Positions 27,389 to 35,052 of a stretch of DNA of 64,000 nucleotides are shown in pieces. Position 1 is the stretch's first letter; each line of letters starts with the position of its first letter. Where the stretch lies: positions 7,531,501-7,595,500 of the forward strand of contig NZ_CP108423.1 in the NCBI RefSeq assembly GCF_035917235.1, read 5' to 3'. Source of the stretch: Streptomyces sp. NBC_01294 (GTDB taxonomy: Bacteria; Actinomycetota; Actinomycetes; Streptomycetales; Streptomycetaceae). The notes below the pieces were generated by a model. That model had not been told where the DNA came from, made no database searches, and was given only the letters and a program-made list of their open reading frames with translations. A program made the translations under genes and the position numbers.

Positions 27389-28564
27389 GTGAAGCCGACA
27401 TTCGTACTGGGCCGGATCGCGGGAGTCCGGGTCGGTGTGCACTGGAGCATCCTGGTCATCTTCATGCTCATCGCACTCGGGCTGGCCGAGGGACGGTTGC
27501 CGGATGCTTACCCGGGGCGCTCCTGGTGGGTGTACTGGCTGGTGGGGCTGTTGGCCGCCGCGCTCTTCTTCGCGTCTCTGCTCGCCCACGAACTGGCCCA
27601 CGCCCTGGTGGCCCGGCGCAACAAGGTGGCAGTGGACGACATCGTGCTGTGGCTGCTGGGCGGCGTGGCCAGGCTCAGGTCGGAGGCATCCACGCCCGCA
27701 GCCGAACTGCGGATCGCCGGCGTCGGACCCCTCGTGAGCCTGGCTCTGGGGGTGGGCTTCGCGCTGGCCGGGTGGCTGGTCGTCACTGCTGCCGGGCCCG
27801 GGCTGGCGAGCGAGGCGCTGATGTGGCTCGCGGTGATCAATCTCTTGCTGGCTTTGTTCAACTCTGTGCCGGCCGCTCCATTGGACGGAGGCCGACTGCT
27901 GCGCGCCTTCCTCTGGTGGAGGACGGGAGACCGGGCACGGGCCACGGCCGGTGCGGCAGCGGCGGGGCGCGGGTTCGGCTGGTTCCTCCTCCTGTTTGGC
28001 CTGCTGCTGTTCGCGCGCGGTGACGTGGTCGGCGGGCTGTGGCTCGTCATGATCGCCTGGTTCCTGATCGCCGCCGCGACCGCGGAGGGGCAGCAGGCAC
28101 AGTTGCGGGCGGTGCTGGCGGGTGTAGCGGTGCGGCATGCCATGACGCCCTCCCCGGTCACCGTTCCCGCCGGGTTGACCATTGCGGCGCTCCTGGCAGA
28201 TCCCCGCTACCGCTACCACCACTCGGCTTTCCCGGTCATCGGTGATGACGGACGCTCCCCGGTGGGGCTGTTGACGCTTTCCGCGGCAGGGCGGGTGGCC
28301 GAGAGACAACGCGAGGTGACGAGGGTTGGGGACGTGATGGTCCCGCGGTCGGACGTCACCGTGGTCGGCCCGGACGACCAGTTGGCTGAAGTGCTGCCGC
28401 AGATGCTGGCGGGGGGCGGGCAGCGTGCCCTCGTCGTCGACGAGAGCGGCAGCCTGGTCGGCATCGTCGCGTCCTCGGACATCAGCCGCACCGTGTCCTG
28501 GCTGATGACGGCCCCGGCCAAGGGGCGCCCACACAGCGGCGGCGGCCCCAGAGATATGCCCTGA
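27389..28564 (+). CDS. Site-2 protease family (M50) metalloprotease with CBS domains
   Basis: A 391-residue membrane protein from a GTG start with GGAGGAACC upstream. Zinc ligands are in LLAHELAHALVARRN (H67-E68-x2-H71) and the third-ligand region LFNSVPAAPLDGGRLLRAFL (Asp166). Four to six hydrophobic segments span residues 17-215. Two CBS domains follow at about 250-310 (VRHAMTPSPVTVPAGLTIAA) and 320-370 (VGDVMVPRSDVTVVGPDDQL). This SpoIVFB/Rip3-like arrangement couples intramembrane proteolysis to ligand sensing. The substrate may be an anti-sigma factor, which is inferred from the family. Confidence 0.9.
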   Translation: MKPTFVLGRIAGVRVGVHWSILVIFMLIALGLAEGRLPDAYPGRSWWVYWLVGLLAAALFFASLLAHELAHALVARRNKVAVDDIVLWLLGGVARLRSEASTPAAELRIAGVGPLVSLALGVGFALAGWLVVTAAGPGLASEALMWLAVINLLLALFNSVPAAPLDGGRLLRAFLWWRTGDRARATAGAAAAGRGFGWFLLLFGLLLFARGDVVGGLWLVMIAWFLIAAATAEGQQAQLRAVLAGVAVRHAMTPSPVTVPAGLTIAALLADPRYRYHHSAFPVIGDDGRSPVGLLTLSAAGRVAERQREVTRVGDVMVPRSDVTVVGPDDQLAEVLPQMLAGGGQRALVVDESGSLVGIVASSDISRTVSWLMTAPAKGRPHSGGGPRDMP

Positions 28565-28678
28565 GCAGCAGCGGGTTCCACGCGGAGCGGCGAGTGGCTT
28601 CCCGGATCCGCGTCGCCGGGACCGCATGGCGCCCTGCAGCGGCGCAGGAGGGTGTGCCGTAATGGGTCATCCCTTGGG

Positions 28679-29587
28679 TCACGGTGCTTCCTGAGCCGGT
28701 GCACCGTGGTGCTGTGGGACGACTGCGACGGGGCACAGGGCATGATGCAGGGCTCGGTGGGCGACCCTCCCCAGTTCCATGCCGATCAGGCTGCCTGGCC
28801 GCCGTGCGCCGACGATCAAGAGGTCTGCTGCGGCAGACCGCTCCGTGAGCACCTTGCGTGCGTTGCCTTCGAGTGTGGTGCGGCGGAGCCGTACCTGTGG
28901 ATGTTCCCGGGCCGCGGTTTCCACGGCTTTGTCGAGGAGCGTTTTAGCCCGCTCCTCGTGGTCGCGGGTGGCGTCGCCGGGCAGGACCATGTGGTCGACC
29001 GGTTCGTGTGGTGAGCGTCGCCAGGTGCAGACGACATCGAGTTCCGCGTCCCGTGCCGCGGCCTCGCGGAAGGCGAACCGTACGGCGGGAGAGTCCACGT
29101 CGTAGGGGCCTATGCCGAGCAGTACGCGCCCGTGGCGTGCTTCCAGAGCGTGCCGGTCCCCGCGCACGACGACGACTGGGCCGGAGGACCTGGCGGTCAC
29201 GACCAAGGCCACGGATCCGAGCAGAAGGTCGGCGAGTTCCCCACGTCCGCGCGAGCCGACGACGACGGCGTCTGCCGTGCGTCCCTCGCGTAGCAGAGCA
29301 CTCGCCGCGTCCTCGGCCGTGATGTCCGTCGTGACCTGCAGGCCGGGTGTGCGTCGCCGAACGCGCTCGGCGCAGACCCCCACGATGTTCTCGGCGAGGA
29401 CCTGTCCGGAGGGACGGTCCAGGCTCCAGGCTGGTACGGCTCCCTCGTACCGCTCCCAGAACGAGGCGTACACGATGCGCAGGGGGAGCGCGAGTCGTAC
29501 TGCCTCGTCCGCGGCCCAGTCCGTCGCGGTGAGACTGGAATCGGAACCGTCGACGCCTACGACAAGGGGAGCCAGGGTCTTCATCAT
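28679..29587 (-). CDS. Universal stress protein, two Usp domains
   Basis: About 302 residues from tandem ATG codons at 29587/29584 (MMKTLAPLVVGVDGSDSSLT). Domain 1 has VVVGSRGRGELADLLLGSVA. Domain 2 has LLIVGARRPGSLIGMELGRV and ends HHALCPVAVVPQHHG. Both keep the G-x2-G-x9-G pattern or a variant of it. A long imperfect palindrome with GGGAC and GTCCC halves lies 50-70 bp upstream (29631-29668). It is convergent with the M50 protease gene. Confidence 0.88.
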   Translation of the reverse strand: MMKTLAPLVVGVDGSDSSLTATDWAADEAVRLALPLRIVYASFWERYEGAVPAWSLDRPSGQVLAENIVGVCAERVRRRTPGLQVTTDITAEDAASALLREGRTADAVVVGSRGRGELADLLLGSVALVVTARSSGPVVVVRGDRHALEARHGRVLLGIGPYDVDSPAVRFAFREAAARDAELDVVCTWRRSPHEPVDHMVLPGDATRDHEERAKTLLDKAVETAAREHPQVRLRRTTLEGNARKVLTERSAAADLLIVGARRPGSLIGMELGRVAHRALHHALCPVAVVPQHHGAPAQEAP

Positions 29588-29630
29588 CCCCACCGCCTCT
29601 CGAGACTCAGATCGACTCACTGGCACGCTC

Positions 29631-29668
29631 ACACCAGACCGGGACGGCCGCCCGGTCCCCGGTCTCAA
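29631..29668. promoter_or_regulatory. Imperfect palindrome upstream of usp
   Basis: AGACCGGGAC and GTCCCCGGTCT flank a GC-rich centre between about 29635 and 29668. This resembles DevR-type half sites (GGGAC...GTCCC), but the arms are offset and the paired spacing seen elsewhere is absent. Weak candidate. Confidence 0.3.
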
Positions 29669-29816
29669 CTCGTTTGGGAAGCCACGGCCGCGTGGCAGCC
29701 CTTAGCAGGACCCGGCGGCCGTCTCGCAGACCACGTCGCGGTTGACGACGGCAGGTGAAGTACCTGTTCTTCCATTCTCGCCCTGCAGCGGTGAGGCGCC
29801 GCCCGGGCAAGTCCCC

Positions 29817-30899
29817 TCATACCTTCGGCCGTCTTCGTAGAGTGACTGCCCCATGACGCGAGGCGACGGTGAGGAGGAGCCAGCTCACCCACCCGATCGG
29901 CTGCAGCACCCAGTAACTCGCGATCCGGTACAGGAGTGTGAGCGCGATGGCCTGATCCGCGGGGAGTCCGTAGAGGACCAGGAGCGCGGCGAGGCTGGTT
30001 TCGATGACTCCGAGGCTGCCGGGTGTGAGCCGCAGGGCCCCCGTCATCTGAGTGAGGGTGTAGGCGATCAGTGTCCCCGGCCAGGGCAGCGCGATCCCCA
30101 GTCCCCATGCGCAGGCGATGAGGCAGGCCACGTCCAGAATCCAGTTCGAGACGGCCAGGGCGAACGGCGCCAGCCATGGGCGCACGCCGGGCCTACTTAC
30201 TCGAACGTGTCGGACGAGGCGGGACAGCCCTTCCTCGATGTCCCACATGCGGGGGGTGCGGACTCCGATCTTTCGCCACAGACGCCATGCGCGGCGCCGC
30301 AAGGAAGGAAACCGTGACAGGGCAACCACCGCGGTGGCGGCGAGCACGAGGGCCACCGTCAGCCAGAGCACGGCGGAGCGCAGACCGGCTCCGGGCCCCG
30401 ATCCGCTGCCGGTAAGGACACCGACCACCAGCAAGAAGAACAGGGCGAGAGCGGACAGCAAGCCGGAGACCGCGAGGACGGACCCTGCGAGCACCAGCGA
30501 TACGTGTCGGCGCCGCAACTGCCCGAACAGCCATGCAGCGGCGAATGCCGCACCACCGGGGAGTGCTCCAGCCACTGCGTTGGCTGCGGCGACCATGGCA
30601 CCCATCAGGGGGAATCCCAGACGGGCGCCACCCAGTTTCAGCAGCCACCATTGCATTGCCGCCATACACGTCAGGGACAGCACCTCAAGCAGGGCGCCCA
30701 GTACCAGCCACGCCGGCGGCACCGCCCCCATCAGGCGGAGGGCCGAGGCGATGTCGTGGCGCCGGTTCACAGCGGCGACCGCGGCAGCCGTCACGAATAC
30801 GGCCGACAGAAGCCACCACAACGGGTGACGGGCCGAGGCGGGCAGCGGCCGGGGAACCGGTTGCCCGGTACCGTCCGATTCGCCAGTTCCATGCGCCAT
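29817..30899 (-). CDS. Lysylphosphatidylglycerol synthase-like/UPF0104 membrane protein
   Basis: A protein of about 360 residues with eight or so hydrophobic segments, including WWLLSAVFVTAAAVAAVN, AMVAAANAVAGALPGGAAFA and ALRLTPGSLGVIETSLAALL. The last is the conserved GxxPGGxGxxE-like block of the UPF0104 (YbhN/AglD2) family. These proteins are putative lipid transporters or the membrane part of LPG synthases; no aminoacyl-transferase domain is present. ATG 30899 or 30908 are both possible; neither has a strong ribosome site. Confidence 0.75.
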   Translation of the reverse strand: MAHGTGESDGTGQPVPRPLPASARHPLWWLLSAVFVTAAAVAAVNRRHDIASALRLMGAVPPAWLVLGALLEVLSLTCMAAMQWWLLKLGGARLGFPLMGAMVAAANAVAGALPGGAAFAAAWLFGQLRRRHVSLVLAGSVLAVSGLLSALALFFLLVVGVLTGSGSGPGAGLRSAVLWLTVALVLAATAVVALSRFPSLRRRAWRLWRKIGVRTPRMWDIEEGLSRLVRHVRVSRPGVRPWLAPFALAVSNWILDVACLIACAWGLGIALPWPGTLIAYTLTQMTGALRLTPGSLGVIETSLAALLVLYGLPADQAIALTLLYRIASYWVLQPIGWVSWLLLTVASRHGAVTLRRRPKV

Positions 30900-30908
30900 A
30901 CAGGCCAC

Positions 30909-31402
30909 GTTACGGACGGGCTTGCCTTCGGCGCGGCATACGCCGCGCGCACCCGCCCGGCTCTGCGGATCAGGACGATTGCGGTGCTGATCTCCGGCAG
31001 CGGGCGCAGCGCCGCAGGGTCAGTGCCCCCTCCGGGCAGGACCGGTTCCGTCCCGGGCGGTCGTCGAATTCCCAACCACTCGGACGCATGCGGTCCTCGC
31101 ACTCTGCACCCGGCGCGTTTCCCCACTGCCGCAGCCCCCCGGCCTGCCCCTCACTCTCGCCGCACTCGACGCCGTCAGTGATCGGCGCGGTGAGCCAGCC
31201 CACCCATTACGCGCACCGGGTCCTGCTCCCAGGCGGATGCAGGCGGGCAGGCCGCTTTGCCCCCACCAACACGGCAAGTCGGCCGGGTCAAATATTGAGG
31301 CCAAGAGGGTGCCAGAGCCTCAGCGAGCCTCGCGTCCGTTCGGGGGACACGGGGCCAGGATGGGGGCCGAAGGCGCGGGGCCGCCGGTGGAAGGAGAGTG
31401 CA
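30909..31402. other. 494-bp gap upstream of the STAS gene
   Basis: No gene recognised. The last part contains GGGGGCCGAAGGCGCGGGGC (about 31363), only loosely like the regulon palindrome, and AAGGAG before the STAS start. Confidence 0.35.
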
Positions 31403-31810
31403 TTGATCACCATTGACGTTCAGCACCGTGGCAGTTCGGCCATGGTCGGCATCAGCGGGAAACTGGACGAGAGTGCGGGCGCGCTGCTCCAGCGGGCCTT
31501 GGACGACGTCACCGTTTGCGAGCGGGATCTGATGGTGGATCTGCACGGCCTGCTGTCCATGGACGCCGACGGACTGCTGCACCTCCTGGAGCTGCACCGG
31601 CGCGCCGAGCGCCTGGGGCTGCGAGTGCTTGTGGTCGGGTGGCAGCCCCAGCCGCAGCAGATGATGGCCCAGGTTGCCGGGATTCCTGGTCCGGGATCGG
31701 CCACCGGGGAGCGATACGCACTGGCAGGCTTCCGCCGACTGATCGAGCAACGGGCACAACGTGCACGGGACATCGCCGACTTCGGTGCCGGATGGCTGCC
31801 CCGAGTTTAG
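31403..31810 (+). CDS. STAS-domain protein (anti-anti-sigma factor like)
   Basis: A 135-residue protein opened by a TTG at 31403 with AAGGAG 7 bp upstream. The frame is far longer, but upstream codons are not protein-like. The STAS fold is indicated by VGISGKLDESAGALLQRALD, then LMVDLHGLLSMDADGLLHLL, then ERLGLRVLVVGWQ. The usual phosphorylated Ser/Thr lies at S555-equivalent position LLSMDADG (Ser about residue 52). It may tie the stress genes to a sigma-B-like partner-switching system; no partner kinase is seen nearby. Confidence 0.7.
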   Translation: MITIDVQHRGSSAMVGISGKLDESAGALLQRALDDVTVCERDLMVDLHGLLSMDADGLLHLLELHRRAERLGLRVLVVGWQPQPQQMMAQVAGIPGPGSATGERYALAGFRRLIEQRAQRARDIADFGAGWLPRV

Positions 31811-32041
31811 GCTTCGACAGCTGAGCCGCACATGTCAGGCGTTGCGACGCGAAGCGGTCAGCCGACTGGTCAGCTCCACCACGCACAGGTACCACCAGAA
31901 GAACCAGTCGAGGACGTCCCGCCGTACCCGCCACGCTGGTCGGCTCGGCGGAGGGAGCGACGGCCGCGGCTCCGTGAGAGGTCCGACGGACTTCTCACGG
32001 ACGGAGTGATCGCCTATCCGATGGGCCAATCTCCGGGTGCA

Positions 32042-32309
32042 CGGTGACGGTTGGGCTGGACATGAGCTCCTCGGCGAGCACCGCTCCGGCCTTGGACGCC
32101 TCCTCCAGCTGCCCCGGAAATCTCGGGTTGTCCCGCCGGAACTCCGCCTTGGGTAGAAGATCGGCCTCGGAGACGACGCCCACGACGTGTCCTGCGCCCT
32201 CCAGCACCGGCAGGGCGCTGACCTTCCACTGATGCACCAGCTCGACCATGTCCTTGTACGAGGCCTTGCGGCCCACGGCGATGGCCGTATGCGTCATCAC
32301 GTCGCTGAT
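32042..32309 (-). pseudogene. Truncated CBS-BON gene (first CBS domain only)
   Basis: The minus strand reads MMTHTAIAVGRKASYKDMVE, then LVHQWKVSALPVLEGAGHVV, then LMSSPTVTVHP, and then loses similarity. It is nearly identical to the N-terminal half of the protein at 52790-53434. The expected start is spoiled (TAG just upstream of AISDVMTH). The second CBS and the BON domains are missing. It follows the cNMP-binding gene at 32368-32832, as its intact paralogue follows the one at 53475-53939. A coding-like scrap at about 31835-31930 (RRDVLDWFFWWYLCVVEL) beyond it is unidentified. Confidence 0.8.
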
Positions 32310-32367
32310 GGCCTAACGGGTTGCATGCATGACCGGCTCCTTGGATCCCGCTCTCGGTCCGAGCGGC

Positions 32368-32832
32368 TCACAGCGTGCTGCCACTTCCGTGGGGGGCGTA
32401 CAGGTCGAGCAGGCGAATCCGTGCGGATAGAAGCCGGTGGGCGAGTACCTGACCCACCCAGTGGCCGATCGCGGACCCGAACGCCGGGTCTGCGTCCATC
32501 ATCATCCGCACGGCCGCGGCGTCGAACTCGTGGGTACGTACAGGTGTCATCGCCTCGGCGCCGAAGTGCCATGTGTAGGGGCGGAACAGCCAGGACCAGC
32601 CGACCAGCTCACCGGGACCGAGGCTCTCGATCACCGCAGGTTTCGTGCCGGGCACCTTGACGTCGAGAGTGACGGTGCCGGTCCGCACGATCCAGAACCG
32701 ATCTGCAGGGCCTCCTTCGCTGAAGATCCGTGTTCCCTCCACGAAGTTCACCTCGTGGGCCACGCTCATCAGCCGTGTACGGTGCTCCGCCGAGAGGGCG
32801 GCAGTGATCCGGATGGGAGAAGGGGTGCTCAT
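32368..32832 (-). CDS. Cyclic-nucleotide-binding-domain protein (CRP-like sensor, no HTH)
   Basis: A 154-residue protein that is essentially one cNMP-binding beta-barrel: VEGTRIFSEGGPADRFWIVR, VTLDVKVPGTKPAVIESLGP and GELVGWSWLFRPYTWHFGAE. The usual PBC arginine signature (GExxL...RxA) is altered to GELVGWSWLF. There is no DNA-binding domain; about 40 helical residues follow the barrel. It is a close paralogue of 53475-53939. Paired palindromes lie at 32889-32924, 57-92 bp upstream of the ATG. Confidence 0.85.
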   Translation of the reverse strand: MSTPSPIRITAALSAEHRTRLMSVAHEVNFVEGTRIFSEGGPADRFWIVRTGTVTLDVKVPGTKPAVIESLGPGELVGWSWLFRPYTWHFGAEAMTPVRTHEFDAAAVRMMMDADPAFGSAIGHWVGQVLAHRLLSARIRLLDLYAPHGSGSTL

Positions 32833-32888
32833 GGCGGCCTCCGTTCGAGTCCGTTTCCAGTCTTGCTCAGAGGTCCCTCGCAGGGCAT

Positions 32889-32924
32889 GGGCCGACCGGC
32901 CCCACAGGTGGCCCAATCAGACCC
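32889..32924. promoter_or_regulatory. Paired OsdR/DevR-like palindromes upstream of the cNMP-binding gene
   Basis: GGGCCGACCGGCCC (32889-32902) and TGGCCCAATCAGACCC (32909-32924) are offset by 21 bp. The stretch between site and gene (GCGGCCTCCGTTCGAGTCCG) is repeated almost exactly before the paralogue at 53939. The remaining plus-strand DNA to 33238 shows no gene. Confidence 0.5.
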
Positions 32925-33238
32925 GCACGAAGTGCAGCCTTCTCCGAATGCGGCGCGCAAGGGCTCGCAGAGACCCGGCAGGTCCAAGTGGAAGCGGCCG
33001 GGAACGGATACCGTCCGCCGGTACGCGCACGCAGGGGAATGGATGGCAACGGGAGCTGTGGTCACCTGGCGCTGGCCGAGCGGCCCTGGTGAGGGTGTCG
33101 TGAGGCGTGGCGTGCCGACGTCCGGCAGGCTGTTCTCTGCCATGCTTGCGCGGTTGCGAGAGCTGCCGCGGCTGCGGTTCTCGGGATGCCGCGGCCGACG
33201 CGGCCGACTCCGGCCGGCCGCAGGAGCAGGAGCTCGAC

Positions 33239-33877
33239 ATGAGTGAAAGAGCGCTGGAGCAGACGGAGCAGGCTGTCCGCCGTGTGGCGCACGTGCTTCG
33301 GCTGGCTCACGCCGCCGTAGGCCAGGCGACAGACTTGCTGGCGACGCCCAAGGCCGGGCTGGAGCAGGGGATGATCACCCTGAGCGGAGCGCTGGGCGAG
33401 CTCCGGCAGGAGACGGACGAGCTGGTCGCGGCAGATACTTCCATCGGAACGATCGAGGAGGCAGACCTCCGCTCCCTGGTGACGGACATGTACGTCGGCC
33501 AGGACGCGGGACGCATCGATCTGCTGATCCGTCAGGTCGGTGACATCGCATGGGCGCGCCGGTCGAGGCAGCCTCTTCCCGACGAAGTGCGGTTCCGCGT
33601 ACGTGACATGGGCGATGACTGCCTTGCATTGGTCGGACGGGCGGCTGATGTCGTTGAGTTGTCCGCGCCTCATGCGGTCATGGACAGGCAGGTGGAGGAC
33701 ATCGACCGCCGCCAGCGGGAGCTCTGTCGCGTCCTGCTGTCCAGCAGGGACTCGCTCACCACCCGTGACGCCGTCGACGCGGCGGTCCTCGGCCGCTGCT
33801 ACCAGGAGTGCGCCCAGAGAGCCGTTGCCGTGGCCCGTCACATCGCCCTGCTCCAGGAGACCGCACCAGGCCGGTGA
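33239..33877 (+). CDS. PhoU-like helical protein
   Basis: A 212-residue, almost entirely helical protein with two similar halves: about residues 15-100 with ADTSIGTIEEADLRSLVTDM, and 110-205 with VMDRQVEDIDRRQRELCRVL. This is the two-repeat three-helix plan of the PhoU superfamily. PhoU proteins bind metal clusters and modulate phosphate transport and signalling, but no pst/phoR genes are near, so it is probably a stress-linked paralogue. ATG 33239 was chosen because the upstream frame is Cys/Arg-rich and unlike protein. Confidence 0.6.
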   Translation: MSERALEQTEQAVRRVAHVLRLAHAAVGQATDLLATPKAGLEQGMITLSGALGELRQETDELVAADTSIGTIEEADLRSLVTDMYVGQDAGRIDLLIRQVGDIAWARRSRQPLPDEVRFRVRDMGDDCLALVGRAADVVELSAPHAVMDRQVEDIDRRQRELCRVLLSSRDSLTTRDAVDAAVLGRCYQECAQRAVAVARHIALLQETAPGR

Positions 33878-33894
33878 GCAGGCCGGTGGGCGGG

Positions 33895-34950
33895 TCAGGG
33901 CAGGCCGGCCACAGCGGTCTGCTCCACGATCAATTGCCACACGCCCTTGTGCAGGACCACGTTGCCGTGGGTGACCAGCATCGCCGCCTGGACGGGGTCG
34001 GCCGGGTCGATCAGCAGTTCACCGTCACGTACGAGGTGCCCGAGTAGTGCCGTGACGTTGTGCGAGTATGCCGCGGAAGCCGCTTGGGGGATGCACTCCG
34101 GGAGTCGGCAGGCGCCGATCAGAGTGACGCCGGGGCCCACGGTCGTCGTGGACTCCGGCAGCACGCCTTCGACGTTTCCGCCGTCCGGTCCGACGGCGGT
34201 ATCGATGATCACGGAGCCTGGCCGCATGCCCGCCATGGCCCGTGCCGTCACCAGCACCGGTGGCCGCAGGCCCCGGCGTGGGCGGACCGTGGTGATGACA
34301 ATGTCGGCACCTGCCACCAGGCCGGAAAATCTCGGACCGTACGGCGGAACAAGATCGCTGACGGCTACGGTCGCCCCAAGGCGGCGGAGGATGTCTGCAG
34401 CCTGCCGGGCAGCGGCATCGGAGCCGAGGACCAATGCCCGAACCGCCCGGGGAGCGGCGGGAACAACCGTGCCCGACAGGGGATGCCCGAACCGATCGGC
34501 TGCCAGCAGGGCCGCCTTGTAGCCGGCGAGCCGGGCCTGGGAGGCGACGGCGTCCATGGGCCGGGCCAGTACCGAGGTGTCGGGAGCCAGGTCCAGCCCG
34601 ATGGCGGTCACGCCCTCGTCCGCCCACCGCCGCACGTCGAACGGAATGCGCAGGGGATCCAGGAGCGCGATCAGAACCTGGCCGTGGCGAAACCGGTGTC
34701 CCGCCGGGAAGGCGGGCGGTCGTACGCCCACGAGAATGTCCGCGCGATGGAGCAGTTCGTCGCGCGTCGCGACCCGCGCACCCGACTGCCGGTAAAGGAG
34801 GTCGGGCAGCCAGGAGGCTGCTCCGGCCCCGGATTCCACCAGCACTTCCAGCCCGAGCGCCTGCACCGCGCCCACGGCGTCCGGCACGAGGGCAACGCGT
34901 CGCTCCCCGGGCGCGGTCTCCCCGCACACGCCGACGATCATGGGAGCCAT
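33895..34950 (-). CDS. Alanine dehydrogenase/NAD(P) transhydrogenase alpha-subunit-like protein
   Basis: A 351-residue protein with the AlaDH/PntA N-terminal and NAD-binding domains. It shows MIVGVCGETAPGERRVALVP (start motif with the RVAL segment), YKAALLAADRFGHPLSGTVV, VRALVLGSDAAARQAADILR (NAD-binding Rossmann fold), GSVIIDTAVGPDGGNVEG and the end VTHGNVVLHKGVWQ. It lacks the PntA membrane helices and no pntB is adjacent. GSDAAA replaces the canonical GxGxAG, so nucleotide preference may differ. Good ribosome site GGAGGG before ATG 34950. Divergent from the oxoprolinase gene. Confidence 0.75.
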   Translation of the reverse strand: MAPMIVGVCGETAPGERRVALVPDAVGAVQALGLEVLVESGAGAASWLPDLLYRQSGARVATRDELLHRADILVGVRPPAFPAGHRFRHGQVLIALLDPLRIPFDVRRWADEGVTAIGLDLAPDTSVLARPMDAVASQARLAGYKAALLAADRFGHPLSGTVVPAAPRAVRALVLGSDAAARQAADILRRLGATVAVSDLVPPYGPRFSGLVAGADIVITTVRPRRGLRPPVLVTARAMAGMRPGSVIIDTAVGPDGGNVEGVLPESTTTVGPGVTLIGACRLPECIPQAASAAYSHNVTALLGHLVRDGELLIDPADPVQAAMLVTHGNVVLHKGVWQLIVEQTAVAGLP

Positions 34951-35052
34951 CACTGCTGCACCACCCTCCGAACGCGTTCCCCGTTCAGTATGGATCTCCC
35001 TCAGGGCGAGTCGCATGGTCACTGAGCGTGCCGCACGGGTAATGCTGGGTAC

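Noticed and set aside
33239..33877. Hemerythrin or ferritin-like protein
   Set aside because: It is all-helical, but no spaced His/Glu metal-ligand pattern is visible; the two-repeat layout fits PhoU better.
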